Assembly (NCBI GenBank): GCA_019914945.1
Contig: CM034102.1
Span: 2,159,501-2,223,500, forward strand
Source: Typha latifolia
Taxonomy: Eukaryota; Streptophyta; Magnoliopsida; Poales; Typhaceae
DNA length: 64,000 nt
Direction of reading: 5' to 3'
Both the position numbers and the translations under genes were made by a program. The number at the start of each line of letters is the position of its first letter. The first letter of the stretch is position 1. Positions 48,234 through 60,121 of this stretch are shown here, piece after piece. A model generated the notes under the pieces. It had not been told where the DNA came from and made no database searches. It worked only from the letters and a program-made list of their open reading frames with translations.

Positions 48234-51133
48234 TCAGAGGTCCCTAACCTTGATCTGGATCTCTGCACTGGGATGGAGCAACTTGCTAGGACTCGGAGGG
48301 ACAGGCTTAAATTTCAGGACTAGAAACTTGAAGCAGGGAATTAACACTGCATAGAGAGCACCAAAGACGAAGGGTGCTGCCACTGTCCAGCCCACCAACT
48401 ACAACAAGTTGAACAAGATTTAAGTCAGAGAGAAAGCATTCCAATTAGAATTTCAATAGAGAATAATATTATGAAATGACAATATCAGCAGCGCACACGA
48501 GCAGTGATGTATAGAGTGAAAAACTGAAAATGAAGAGAAAAGACATGCAAGGCAAAGTTCCTTTCTTCTAAAATAAGAAAAGACATGCTAGTTTGCAGTA
48601 TTTTCTCACATTCCGAACTATAAGATGAGTATTAGTTCTATAGTCTAAATGGAATGTGCAAGCACAAGGTTAACCTCAACCAAGTGCAGATCTTGTGAAA
48701 CGGACAGAATAATATGTTAAGTTCCATGACATTACAAATGTCTTACACAACTGTAGAGACAGTTTGCAACTGCCCATTGAATTAAAAAAGCAGTCATCTA
48801 ATTCCTATGGCTTCTTATTTTTGTATCATATGTATATGTTATAACTTTTCTTCCTTTAACCATCCAGCAATTCTGACAAGGTAACAATCTTTAATAACAG
48901 AATGAAGAAGTTTATAATAAGAAGTTCAGATGGCAACCGCATGGAATACAGCAACTAGGACTTCTTGTGAGGCTCGTCCGGTCACTACACTTCTCAACGC
49001 ATCAGATGTTAAAGGAAAGTGAGGACCACCAGTAATCACTTCTCCCAAACGCAAGAAGGGTATCACCAGACTTCAAAACAAAGCCAACAGAAGTTTGAAC
49101 TGAATTTTAGATGAATGTATATGTAATAATCATGACTGTAAATCTCAAAATTAATGTGCATCAATGTGCCTCTCTGCCAGATGTAAGCACTCCATATAAC
49201 ACATTCATAACAAAAATAAATTAGCCGGATCAACTTATCACATTGTTGGCTGAGCACTGAGCACAACATAAGTATAACATGGATTGATGACAAGCATGTA
49301 TATTTACCAGTATCAGGTAAACTCAAGAAATTATTTGGACCTTAACTTGCACACCTAGATAGGCTCAAATATCAAGGTTGTCAAGATGTAGTCCATTTAT
49401 GGTATTCCAGATCCAAGCAAGACAAAAGTCAGTATCATGCTTGTAAAGTTCATGTGATCAAAGATTATGGAAGACACAAATGTGAGAGATCGGAATGAAG
49501 CAACAATAGTGTATTACTGAAGTTCTTGAGCACGAATCATCAAATAGAAACTAACATCTTTAGATAGTTGTCAAGTTCAACCAATGCATGCTGAAGAATT
49601 TAATCTTCCAAGGCTTGCATGAAATTTTGCACTTACAATCAATCTTTAGTGCTGAGGTTGAATGAGTCATTCGTCTGCTTCAATGAAATAGTTCCATATC
49701 AATATTTAAAGAATTGTTGTCTAATTTAAAGTTATCACCCTGATTAAGGCTAAAAGATAGTCCATGAAGTTGTTAAGTGGATAGACAGGAGGGAAGCTAA
49801 AGTCTTAAACTTTTTTGAGAGTTACAAAGTGGGAAGAGAGCCCTAATCGAATTATGTGAGAGGAAATTTCCTTGAACATCATATAGACCACCATAATGGA
49901 GGGAGGTTAGAACTGTGTGAAAGCTTTACAGAAACTTGGGTGATCAACATGTAACTCCCACTATAGTGCTCTATATGGTCAACTATAAAACAAACAAAAA
50001 AGAAGAAAGAAAATAACTTGATCAACAATAATTTGTATCTAGAATATGAGTTGCAATAGTTTGCTATTCTGAAAGTATAGGTAAGAAAGTCTTGCAGACG
50101 CTGAAATTTAGGAGGATTGTTGCAAATCACCTTAGCTCAATTGGAGTAGCAACAAAGTTAGCAAGCATTACACTTGGAGCATGACAATGATGTCGAAGTA
50201 CCGCAATAGCAATTCCACATAGAAATACTGTGACCCCTGTTGTTGCGAAAGTATGTCAACTTTAAGGAGGTAGAATTCACGCATATAAGAGTCAAGCAGG
50301 GAAGAAACTATGATGAATAAATCTGTAGGTACACAGATTACCATGCAACATATGATGCCACAACTCGATCTGACATGCAACATACCAAAATTTTGTAGAA
50401 TGAGGAGATCAATTACTCTTTAACAAACATAATCATCTTTAAATGCTATCAACAAGATGTTGCCCAACAAAAAGAGAATTTGCACCAATCAAATCCAAGG
50501 CTTACCTAAATGGTTCAGTGACTATGAGGACAAATCCAAACCCAAGAAGAAAAAAAAAAATGATGCAAGACACTAAGCAACGTCCATACCACAAATTGGA
50601 AACAATCCCAATGTTATACCAAGCGCTGTCGAAAACGCCAATTGCTTTGGTTCTGCACCCCTACGAAGAAATGCATCAGTAGAAATCCAAAGGAATGCAT
50701 TCACTTATACACCATTCCTATCATATGTTTGCGTAAATACCTCAACGAGAGAGACCGCAAGTTAGCTACACTAACGAGTTAGTTTAGGAAAACTCCATAC
50801 ATGTAAAATATTTTACCAATCAAAAGACACCATTTTTGACAAACTTCGACAAGGGAAAGTAGATCACAGAATAATGTCGAATTAGAATTAGCAAAATGCG
50901 ACAGAAATCAGGAGACGCACAAGCTCAAAATGGAAACAGAATAGGAAAAATAGCTCAAAATTGTGATCCGAACTCTTAAAAGAGAGGAAATTTGGAGCAG
51001 AACAAGTTACTACGATTGTCAAAAAGAGAGAGAGAAAGATCAAAGTAGAAGATTACTGTTTGAGAATTTGAAGAAGGGGATCCCCGATCTTCTTGCTCAA
51101 CCATGGCATCAGCCCAAACCTCCAAAGCGGCAT
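48234..51133 (-). CDS. DUF2062-type small membrane protein
   Basis: Five exons (minus) are 51133-51057, 50660-50590, 50236-50131, 49070-48938 and 48398-48234; phases close to 183 aa. The order of segments matches plant proteins with a DUF2062-like domain, a family also common in bacteria. Residues about 28-48 read GAEPKQLAFSTALGITLGLF, followed by PICGVTVFLCGIAIAV, then LANFVATPIELS and VIPFLRLGEVITGGPHFPLT, and a second hydrophobic stretch AAPFVFGALYAVLIPC. Two to four membrane segments are likely. The C-terminus ends in a Pro/Ser/Lys-rich tail. No catalytic motif is seen and the biochemical role is unknown; an organelle or endomembrane location is inference. Every exon is shorter than 170 bp, which is why no long open frame marks the gene. 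Confidence 0.87.
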
Positions 51134-52637
51134 CTTTTTCTGAGAAAAAAAAAATTAAAACAAAACCGTTATAATTAACAGAAATTCTTTATCTCTACTT
51201 CTCTCAGCTTACAATTTGATCAATCCAGAAGCTAGGAGAAGATCCCAGATCCCAGTATCCCAACAATATCTTGGGGAAAGAAAGGAGTCATAAAGAGGAG
51301 TTGGGCTGGCTGGGGCCTAGCCACGTCGACGAATGACGTGGCCACAACTGGGCCCTCAAATCGCCAATGAGGCCCAACCCAAACACAATCGAAACACCTT
51401 AGATTTCAATTCAAATCCAACCGCTGAGAGAGTGGATCGGAATGAGAACCCAAGAGGGCGGAATCCGAATCTGTCATCCCCCCACCCCAAAAAATAGGCA
51501 ATATTCTGGCCCACCCTATGATTCCGAGTTCCGATCGGCCGGATCAAGCCTGTCATGGTGGAGCCCAGCCTCTAGAACTCAGCTCGATACAGTTGGCGCC
51601 CTTGTAGCATAACTGTCGTACCTAACAACAACTACGACAGCTTTATTCCAAATACGAAAGCGAAATGCCTCAATATTCCCAAATTGGTCCTCCTCTAAAT
51701 TAAAGTTTTTTTTTTTTTTTTCACATGCCAAACTATCTAAAGATTATTCCTCTAATTACTTGTACGAACATATTATTTGATAAACCCAAACTGTTAAATA
51801 GTTTATCTTCGCAAATTGTTGGTTAAACACCATTAATTATTCAAGTCGTAACGATACAGATACTCCACTGAGGCAAGTAGGTGCAGTACAGTTCCGAAGT
51901 CCCTCTCTAATGGCTCCTCGTCCTCTCGTTTCCTCGTTGCGAGGCACCGAGGACCCGTTTCCTCTCTTTGTCTCTCTCTCTCTAAAAGACTTCTCTTGCG
52001 TCGTTGCAGTCCATGGAGCTCGACGACCAGACCAAGAGAAAGAGATCACTCGATCAGTTGAAATCTTATTTTTGATCGACAGCGACGGAGCTCGCGAGGC
52101 AGAGAGGTCTTTGTATCGCTCACCCGCTTTGAGGCGCTTCACTTCGCGATCGGTGGAGTTATAAAGACCCCTGCCTCGGTTCGATTTGTCGGACGCTTTC
52201 AGGGGGTTTCTCCTGCCTTTTTGTCTTCTTCGAGGGTTTATAACATCTAAGGGAGAGGGATGCGGGAGGAGAAGGTGGAGTGGATGGTTTGAACGTTTTG
52301 GTGTGTCTTGGATTTTGATGCTTTTGCGGAGAAAAAAAGATGGAGTTGGGTTTATGGTTTAAAGGGCTCCTGGCTTGGATTCGGGCCCCAACATCCGACC
52401 TTGGTTTATCCCGTGGTCTGATTTCCACTTGCGATTTTGTTCGATTTTAGGAGGGAAAAAAGAGGGAATTAGATTTTGTTTTGAAGATCGCGAAAAACCT
52501 AATCGTGGTTAAACCCATGAGAGTAGTTAACAAGAGTCATAATAGGATTTGGTGAATCTTTGTAGGTTCTCGTGTATTCCTTTTTAAAAGGGGCACCTTT
52601 TGTGATCTCCACTTATACTTCTATTCGGCTGCGTAAA
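51134..52637. other. Divergent promoter region (DUF2062 and GT14 genes)
   Basis: A 1.5 kb region between two divergently transcribed genes. The left part (about 51300-51520) has promoter elements listed separately. The right part (about 51890-52637) is probably the 5' leader of the GT14 gene, with a CT run near 51968-51983. A T-tract lies at about 51707-51720. No gene is supported. Confidence 0.6.
51302..51513 (-). promoter_or_regulatory. Site II (TGGGCC/T) cluster with paired ACGT elements
   Basis: Four TGGGCY-type sites lie close together: TGGGCT at 51302-51307, TGGGCC at 51349-51354, and GGCCCA at 51371-51376 and 51508-51513. Between them GCCACGTC (51320-51327) and GACGTGGC (51335-51342) form an exact inverted pair with a 7-nt spacer. 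Site II elements are known in promoters of plant ribosomal, cell-cycle and mitochondrial genes, where TCP factors bind; ACGT cores bind bZIP factors. They lie about 170-380 bp upstream of the DUF2062 start, fitting its promoter. Function here is inference. Confidence 0.55.
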
Positions 52638-54693
52638 ATGGGGAAATTCGGAAGTATGTGGGGCGACGTGAAGCCCAGGGCTGATGAGGAGGCGGATTAC
52701 TTCCCGTCTTCTCCGAGGAAGGATTGGTCGATCGGGGCAGTGAAGGTCGTCTCCTTCTTGGTGATCTTCACGGCCGGCGTGGTCGTCAGCTTGTCGATCA
52801 AAAGGGACTACAATTCGCAGGCCGAGCTCTTCTTCCCGAGGACCATGTACACCGCGAGCTGCGATATGGACTGCTTGAGCTTAAAGAACTTCATAAGGCC
52901 GGCTCATTTGAAGCATACGATGTCGGACGGCGAGCTCTTCTGGAGGGCGTCGATGGCCCCCAAGATGCAGGAGTATCCCTTCCCGAGGGCGCCGAAGGTG
53001 GCCTTCTTGTTCATGACGAGGGGGCCGTTGCCATTTGCGCCGCTGTGGGATAGGTTCTTCAAAGGCCATGAGGGGTTGTATTCGGTTTATGTGCATGCAC
53101 TCCCTGATTATAACCTCAATGTCTCCAAGAGCTCTGCTTTCTATGGCCGCCTGATCCCAAGCGAGGTGAGAAAATTATAATTTGGATAATTTTTGTTTCT
53201 CTTGGTTCTTTGTTGAGTTTGGATACAAGTTCATATGATTTAGCATAATTTTGATAATTAGGGTGATATATGAAGATAAAGAGTGCTCATCTTAATCTGA
53301 TATTCTTATTGTAGGAAATATCAGTCAGCTTATTGAAGAGAATTTAAGGTTTCAGCTTCACAATTTAGTTGTATTACTGAACATTTATCCAAAAATAAAA
53401 TTATGTGATCTTTTATTCAAAATTAAGAACATATCATGGAGGCTTTTCATATGCATCTCTTTATTATTAGATTGCAGAGTAGGTTCAAACATGAGTTCTG
53501 TTGAGCAATAGGGAATGTAACCACATCTGTGGACTGTGGTCCATGCTAAAGGAATACATCTACTTGTTTAAAGGAGCTTTAAAGTTTTTGCTGGGATGCT
53601 TTTATATCAAAAGGGTCTCACCATTCATATGATTAGCATCTTTCGAGATAATAGATGGCCTTATGAACGTTGGCATACACAAACTCTTACACAGTCCGCA
53701 TGATCCACATAAATGTTTCAATTTAGAAGTTACAGTGAATTTACCATTTCTCATGTTTAGTACTGTAAATTTTATATTTATAAAGTTCATATTTTGGTAA
53801 AACTGTCTATCCATGATGAAAAAGTAGAATTCAATAGTTTCAATAGGTCAACGAATTACTGCATTTAGATTAAGACTAGTAAAAAGTATGCATAAGTCAT
53901 ATATTTCATAGCAAGAAAGACAGCATCATTTGTGAATCTTCGACAGCTCGGTAACAATTTAAATGTTCTATATGCATTGAGTAGTTGGTCTGAAGTATTT
54001 AGAAAGTTGTCTGCATTGGATCTGATTAACAATTTTGGTGTTTCAATGCAGGAGGTATCTTGGGGATCTGTAACATTAGTAGATGCAGAAAAGCGTTTGT
54101 TGGCCAATGCACTGCTTGATTTCTCCAACGAGCGTTTTGTTCTTCTCTCTGAGAGCTGCATTCCTGTTTACAATTTCCCAACTGTGTATGAGTACCTTAT
54201 AAGTTCAGCTCAGAGCTTTGTGGAGTCTTACTACACAGATACCCCTCAATGTAGTGGCCGCTACAGCCGCAGGATGGCTCCTCATATCAAGCTCAACCAA
54301 TGGAGAAAAGGATCTGAGTGGTTTGAACTTAACCGTGAATTGTCTGTGAATTTAGTAGCAGACAAAATGTACTACTCTCTTTTCCACAAGCACTGCAGAC
54401 CATCTTGTTATCCTGATGAGCATTACATACCGACTTACTTGAACATGTTCCATGGGGCTCTGAATGCCAACCGGAGCATAACATGGGTTGATTGGTCAAG
54501 AGGTGGACCTCATCCGGCAACATATGGTGCCCCAAATATTACGGTTGAATTCATCCAGGCAATTAGAAATAATGGGACCTCCTGTATGTATAATTTTCAG
54601 TCAACTTCAATCTGTTACCTCTTTGCTAGGAAGTTTGCTCCTAGTGCTCTTGGACCGCTTCTTAATCTAACATTGACAGTAATGGCGTTCTGA
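52638..54693 (+). CDS. GT14/DUF266 (BC10-like) glycosyltransferase
   Basis: Two exons, 52638-53165 and 54052-54693, join in phase 0 to 389 aa. The family is related to core-2/I-branching beta-1,6-N-acetylglucosaminyltransferases. The rice member BC10 is a Golgi protein needed for normal cell-wall composition. A basic cytosolic tail is followed by a membrane anchor at about residues 33-53. The catalytic region starts KVAFLFMTRGPLPFAPLW and continues with YSVYVHALPD, then EVSWGSVTLVDAEKRL, FVLLSESCIPVYNF, QWRKGSEWFEL, and CYPDEHYIPTYL. The order and spacing are as in the family, and the end FARKFAPSALGPLL is typical. The longer frame begins at GTG; ATG 52638 is preceded by no other in-frame ATG. 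The sugar and acceptor are not known for most members. Confidence 0.92.
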
Positions 54694-56531
54694 ATTCTTC
54701 ATCGATCCTCCTTTACATTGCCTTGCATATCACTCTTCATCTCCCCTCATTGATCAGGGGAGAAATGACTGGAGCATCATTTCTAATGTTGTATGCCGGC
54801 AGAAGTCAACCAGTCATTTTTTTTAAGTTGGTTAGCAAACAATACAATGCGCTGTCAGAGGAGTTCATCAATTTGTTATCCTACTTCTACATTCTTGTTA
54901 GGTTTCATAGTACAAGAGGTTATTGTAATGACTTTTTAGAAACTAATTTTGTGAATAGCAACTCATAACTCAATTGTTTTGTTTTTAATCCAGCAGTGCC
55001 AGATGGTGATAGAAACTCAACTATTGGTGTCTATTGACCAGGCTGACATCAAGTTATAGATAGAGAAGTAGATGCTTGGAACTAGAATATGCTTTGCAGT
55101 CAACAATGTATAAATGAATTATATTCTTTAAATGTCATGCTATCAGAATCAAGTTTCCTAGCAGAAAATTGTGCAACTTATATCCATAATTTATAGGCAT
55201 TGACAATGTTTGTCTACGAGGGAGGAAATTTCTTAAATTGCTGATAACTATAGACTATGGATGTGGACAATATATATAAATGAGCAGATCCCTTTTTAAA
55301 GTGTTGATGACTGTATACATCATGTAAAAGTAATGATGCTTATACATTCAGTTGGGATCTTGGATCACTTATTTTTTAGACATAGGAAGATAGATCTTTA
55401 TGGATACCAATTTCTATCTCAAGATTCTCAACATAATTCAATACAACAGGGGGTAAATTAGATCCAACTAAGCCTAATGAGTAATTGGTACCGAGAGAGG
55501 TGGAGGGAGTTGAATCCAGCATAATAAAAACAGCACCGACCAAACGTTGGAAATTAGTGCAAAGAAAACACAAGAATATACTGTCTATTTGGTTTGAAGC
55601 AAATATTCAAACTTCAGTTAATGAGCTTGAAAAGAAAACAATATCAACATCATGAAGAATAGGAATCTACCTTAAAACTTTAGCTTACATGAAATATAGA
55701 AAATATATTGTCGCCTCTTTCATGCACACTGAATGCCATTCAATTAGCTGTCATGCCAAATTATGGTGCAGTGGATTACAAAAACCTAGTAAATGTGAAC
55801 TTAGCTACTCAAATCATCTGAACAGAAAGAAGAGTGCAGAAATTTATACTGATAACAGAATAAAGAACAGAAGAAATGGAATAAGAGCAATAAAACTAAG
55901 CATGAACCCATTCATGCTAAAACTTTTATACATAACAACCATAACACCCTGTTATTGCACTGATAGGTCAAAGAAAAAATGAAAGTAATATTAACCTACG
56001 ATAAATGTGTACATAGTGGCCACAGAAATTACAGAATCATTCTAGCTTTGTTTGAACTTAGGTTCTCATGCAAGTAATATATGAATATGCAATGGGAACG
56101 CTAAAAAAACACCGAAAGATAAAGAAATTATTAAAATATATATCATATTTTGAAGACACTCCTGCAAACAAAATTGGATTGAAAATTGTTTTCGCACTGT
56201 ACAAAAATAAGTTTCAAATGACAAGAAAAGCATGCCAGCCTATATATGTAGGGAAGAAGATAATATCTTTATAATTTATCACCGTACATCAAATTGTTCT
56301 CCATTTTGCATTACTGGAGGTAATAGTTAATAAAGCACAGGACATCTATAATTTACTACAACAACCAAAATAACTAAATGGATTTCGCACCATCAATCCT
56401 GAGAGAATAATTACTGCTTCAAATCTGTTCACTGGAGAGTACATCTCAGAATCCTTTATACTAATCATGATAAGTGTAATTCCTTTCTCTCTTAACAATA
56501 AAGAAGTTTATCTTATGCAGAATTGTGTAGC
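54694..56531. other. Intergenic region between convergent genes
   Basis: AT-rich spacer between the 3' ends of the GT14 (+) and GRP23-like (-) genes. Short frames such as 55689-55982 are low-complexity and match nothing recognised. No gene is supported. Confidence 0.6.
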
Positions 56532-58880
56532 TCAAACGGCTGCCTGTCGAGCTTGAGGAGCATCAATCACTTGTTCATCTTGAGGAGCACCAAAACCTTG
56601 TTGGCCTTGAGAAGCTTCAAACCCTGATTGACCTTGCGGAGCATCAAACATTTGCTGAGATTGAGGAGTACCAAACCCCGGATGTTGTGGACCACCAAAA
56701 CCTTGTTGGCCTTGAGGAGCTCCAAATCCAGGTTGTCCCTTAGGAAAATCAAAAGATTGTTGACCTTGAGAAGGACCGTACCCTGGATTGCCTTGATGAG
56801 CATTAAACCCTTGTTGGCCTTGATGAGGCCCAAACCTTTGTTGGCCTTGATGAGCACCAAACCCTTGTTGGCCTTGATGAGCACCAAACCCTTGTTGGCC
56901 TTGATGAGCACCAAACCCTTGTTGACCTTGAGGAGCACCAAATCCTGGCTGGCCTTGATTAGCACCAAACCTTTGCTGACCTTGAGGAGCACCATACCCT
57001 GGTTGGCCTTGAGGAGCACCAAGCCCTGGTTGGCCTTGAGGAGCACCAAGCCCTGATTGGCCTTGAGGAGCACCAAATCCTGGTTGGCCTTGTGGAGCAC
57101 AAAACCCTGCCCTGGCATGAGTAGTGAACCCTGGCTGACCAGTGAACCCTGCTCTGGTTTGGGGAGTAGCAAAACCTGGCTGACTGCGAGGAGCAGGATA
57201 CCCTGGTTGACCTGGTGAAGCAGGAAAACTTGGTTTCAGTTGGAACACTAGTTCAATCTCTTCTCCTCGCCCTGCTTTCTCAAAAGCATCTGACAAAACC
57301 CCACGGAACTCAGGAGTTGCAATGATCCGGTTCCTCATCATCTCCTCCAAGAGATCGCGTCCACGGTCCAAGTTTCCTTCTTTACAAAGTGCAGTAACCA
57401 GAATCTCATAACTCGCTAAGTTTGGAGTAACACCTTTCTCGCCCATGTTCCTGTAAATCTCCAAAGCATTGCTGATTAATCCCGCCTTGACCAACCCATC
57501 AAACATCTTGTTGTAGAAGGCTGCATAGATCTTTGGACCACTATCTCCAGAATTCATTATCCTATCATAATACCGCATTGCATCCTCTGATTTCCCTGCT
57601 TTAAAGAATCCATCAACCAAATGTCCATATGTGTGCATATCTGGAATGACTGATTTCCCAGGCATTTCCTCAAACAGCTTCTCTGCCTCCGCAAGCAACC
57701 CATTCTCACATAGCTTCCCAATGATGTTATTGAAGCAACCTACATCCATCATGCACGGCTTCTTCCCCGTCCTATGGAATACCTCGATGGCCTCCGCAAA
57801 CTTCCCCTCCTTGAAGCATTGATTCACCATGATGTTATAGGTTTCAGTGTTCACCGCGGTAAAACTAGGAGGGGTGTGGTTGTCGAGCATGTCCTCCCAC
57901 AGCTTGTTGGCCTCGTCCTTCTTCTCATGCTTCATCAGAGTCTCCAAGAGCACGTTACATGTAGCCGGGCTCATCTTAAACTGGCGGTCGAGCAGAGATT
58001 GGTACGACTCCATGGCTTCTTTGTCCATTCCCCGTTTCCAGTACCCCTCCATGAAGGTCGCGTGCACGACCCCGTCGTAGACGAGGCACCGCTCGCGGAG
58101 CTCGTCGAAGAGCTCAAACGCCTTGTCCCAGTTATCACGACCGATGAACCCGGCGATTAAGTTGTTGTAGACGAGGGAGTCGGCGCCATGTCCGCGGTTG
58201 AGCATCTCGCGGAGTAGGTCGATGGCCTCCTGGATACGATCGGAGTCGATGAGCCCCTTGGTGAGGTGGCGGTAGGTGACCGGCGAAGGGGAGAAGGGGG
58301 CCTTATCGAGGATCTCGCGGTAGACCTCAAGAGCGGTGTCAACGCGGCCGGCGTCGCAGTGGGTATTGATGAGGATGTTGTAGGAGACGACGTTCGGGAC
58401 GATATTGGACTGGCGGAAGAAGAAGGCAAAGAGGGCGACGGCGTCGTCGAGGCGGCGGGAGCGGAGCATGGAAGCCATGACGGCGTTGCAGGTGAAGACG
58501 GTGGGTCGGATTGAGGAGAAGACCGCGTGGCGGGCGGTGGAGGAAGCGGAGTCGAGGTCGCCGCCGCGAATGAGGGACTGGACGCGGTTATGGAGGTTGA
58601 GACGGGGGCCGACGAGGGCGGAGGTGGAGTCGGGGAGGCGGGGGAGACTGGGATCACGGGGAGGAGGGCGGGATGAGGGATCCCGACGAAGGGCGTGCAG
58701 AGGGGGCTCGATCCGGAGGCGGCGCTTCCGGCGTCGGCGCTCCGCGGCAGCCTCCTCGGCGGAAGAGAAGGCAAAGGAGCGGCTGAAGGGAAGGAGAGCC
58801 GCGGATGCGGCGGAGGTAGTGGGTACGCCACCAGCAGACCGGAGGGAGCGGAGGAGAAGGAGATGGCGGTAGAAGGACAT
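56532..58880 (-). CDS. GRP23: GRP23-like PPR protein with Gln/Gly repeat tail
   Basis: A single exon gives 782 aa. The N-terminus (MSFYRHLLLLRSLRSAGG) is basic and lacks acidic residues, typical of a mitochondrial presequence. About ten PPR motifs follow, with units such as VVSYNILINTHCDAGRVDTA, VYNNLIAGFIGRDNWDKAF and YEILVTALCKEGNLDRGRD, and an early stretch rich in Arg/Pro. From about residue 550 the protein is a degenerate 9-residue repeat GFGAPQGQQ/GFGAHQGQQ. This layout matches Arabidopsis GRP23, a glutamine-rich PPR protein that is essential for early embryogenesis and has been linked to organelle RNA editing complexes. In GRP23 the tail has WQQ-type motifs; here it is a Gly/Gln/Phe repeat, so orthology is likely but not proved. 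An in-frame ATG at 58997 would add 39 residues; 58880 was preferred because a presequence starts there. Confidence 0.9.
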   Translation of the reverse strand: MSFYRHLLLLRSLRSAGGVPTTSAASAALLPFSRSFAFSSAEEAAAERRRRKRRLRIEPPLHALRRDPSSRPPPRDPSLPRLPDSTSALVGPRLNLHNRVQSLIRGGDLDSASSTARHAVFSSIRPTVFTCNAVMASMLRSRRLDDAVALFAFFFRQSNIVPNVVSYNILINTHCDAGRVDTALEVYREILDKAPFSPSPVTYRHLTKGLIDSDRIQEAIDLLREMLNRGHGADSLVYNNLIAGFIGRDNWDKAFELFDELRERCLVYDGVVHATFMEGYWKRGMDKEAMESYQSLLDRQFKMSPATCNVLLETLMKHEKKDEANKLWEDMLDNHTPPSFTAVNTETYNIMVNQCFKEGKFAEAIEVFHRTGKKPCMMDVGCFNNIIGKLCENGLLAEAEKLFEEMPGKSVIPDMHTYGHLVDGFFKAGKSEDAMRYYDRIMNSGDSGPKIYAAFYNKMFDGLVKAGLISNALEIYRNMGEKGVTPNLASYEILVTALCKEGNLDRGRDLLEEMMRNRIIATPEFRGVLSDAFEKAGRGEEIELVFQLKPSFPASPGQPGYPAPRSQPGFATPQTRAGFTGQPGFTTHARAGFCAPQGQPGFGAPQGQSGLGAPQGQPGLGAPQGQPGYGAPQGQQRFGANQGQPGFGAPQGQQGFGAHQGQQGFGAHQGQQGFGAHQGQQRFGPHQGQQGFNAHQGNPGYGPSQGQQSFDFPKGQPGFGAPQGQQGFGGPQHPGFGTPQSQQMFDAPQGQSGFEASQGQQGFGAPQDEQVIDAPQARQAAV
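56560..57200 (-). repeat. 27-bp tandem repeat in the GRP23-like gene
   Basis: Units of 27 bp encode GFGAPQGQ plus one variable residue. Four nearly identical copies lie at about 56825-56935, where TTGGCCTTGATGAGCACC recurs at 27-bp spacing (56841, 56868, 56895); outer copies are more diverged, as expected from central amplification. Because 27 is divisible by three, the repeat leaves long open frames on both strands. Confidence 0.9.
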
Positions 58881-58881
58881 G

Positions 58882-58914
<33 letters not shown>

Positions 58915-58915
58915 C

Positions 58916-58926
58916 GAAAAACCCTA
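58916..58926 (-). promoter_or_regulatory. Telobox (AAACCCTA) upstream of the GRP23-like gene
   Basis: GAAAAACCCTA at 58916-58926 contains the telobox AAACCCTA, seen in leaders and promoters of plant genes for translation and organelle biogenesis. It lies about 38 bp upstream of the chosen ATG and next to a GA tract (about 58891-58912) that would be in the leader. Function is inferred from motif and position only. Confidence 0.45.
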
Positions 58927-60121
58927 GGGCAGAGAGTGGAGATACAGAGGGAGAGGAAGCGAGGTTTAGGTATACTGTGTTTGTGGGAGATTTGCATAAA
59001 ATACCCTCGATTTAAACGAAATTGCCTTTCAAGCTCTGCATTCCAACATTTTCCACTTTACATGAACTTAAAAGGAGCAGAGATTATTTGGAGGGTTTGC
59101 TGACGTGATAAAACGTATATAACATTTTTTATTTAAATTTAACAAAATGTTAAACTGTAAAAAACTTAATGAAATTTAGCCTTTGAAGTTTGCTTAAAAG
59201 ATTTGGTATTTGTCAACTTTAATTAGCTGCCTAACTACCCACCGACGTTGTAAAGCTCTAGAAATATCCTAGAGATGATTACATTAGATTTGTTTTAACG
59301 GTTACGTAGGTTGAAATATGAGTACCACGCAATCGATATTAAATACTTTATAAAACTATTTTACCCTCATTTTAAAAAAAATGAGAAGAAATTAAGAAGT
59401 TATAATAGTGCTTTCTATTGATATTTTTAATAGTTTTATATAAGTGGTCGATCTACTTAACTATTTATATTTAAATAATTTTTATCTAGTATACAAACAG
59501 CAAATAGACATAAGGCAAATACTTAATCCAACGGTTATAATAGCCAATTTTTATATCCAGTATCAGTTCCAAAACCACGTTATGAAAGAAAATTAGTATA
59601 TTACTATTAGATCTTCATCAAACTGATTGATAAACAATTAACTTTATGATACGAAAGAAGCGCTCTATACGTTTTTTTTTCTTCCGTTAAGATTTCTTTC
59701 TTAAATATAATTATGCATTAATTATAAGAGATATTATCTAATATTTAAATAATTTAAATTTGATTATTTGGATATAAACTTCAATTTAAATATAATTCTC
59801 TATCTCTATCTATTAAAATTTAATTTAAATCAATCTTAAACTAATAGGAGATATATGTAAATAATAAAAAATAAGCAAAGAGATAAAATGTAATTAAATT
59901 TTCATCAAGTTAATTATAAAAGACATTAATACCCTTATTTTGATATATATACATTACTCTCAGTTAATGATATATGTCTTTTACTCGATAAAATATTAAG
60001 ATAATATAATTGTCAAAAATTAATGTGCAAGATTATATATCTAAAAAAATTACCTACTGATAATATCTTTCATTCCTATTATACCCTTAAAGATATTAAG
60101 CATTAGAACAACTCTAACCGG

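Noticed and set aside
53932..54051. In-frame extension upstream of GT14 exon 2
   Set aside because: A TGCAG acceptor at 54051 joins exactly to exon 1 and rebuilds the conserved segment, so the upstream part is intron.
56567..57172. 201-codon frame in another phase and the opposite-strand frame 56628-57056
   Set aside because: The 27-bp repeat is divisible by three, so all phases without a stop stay open. Only the PPR frame has family support.
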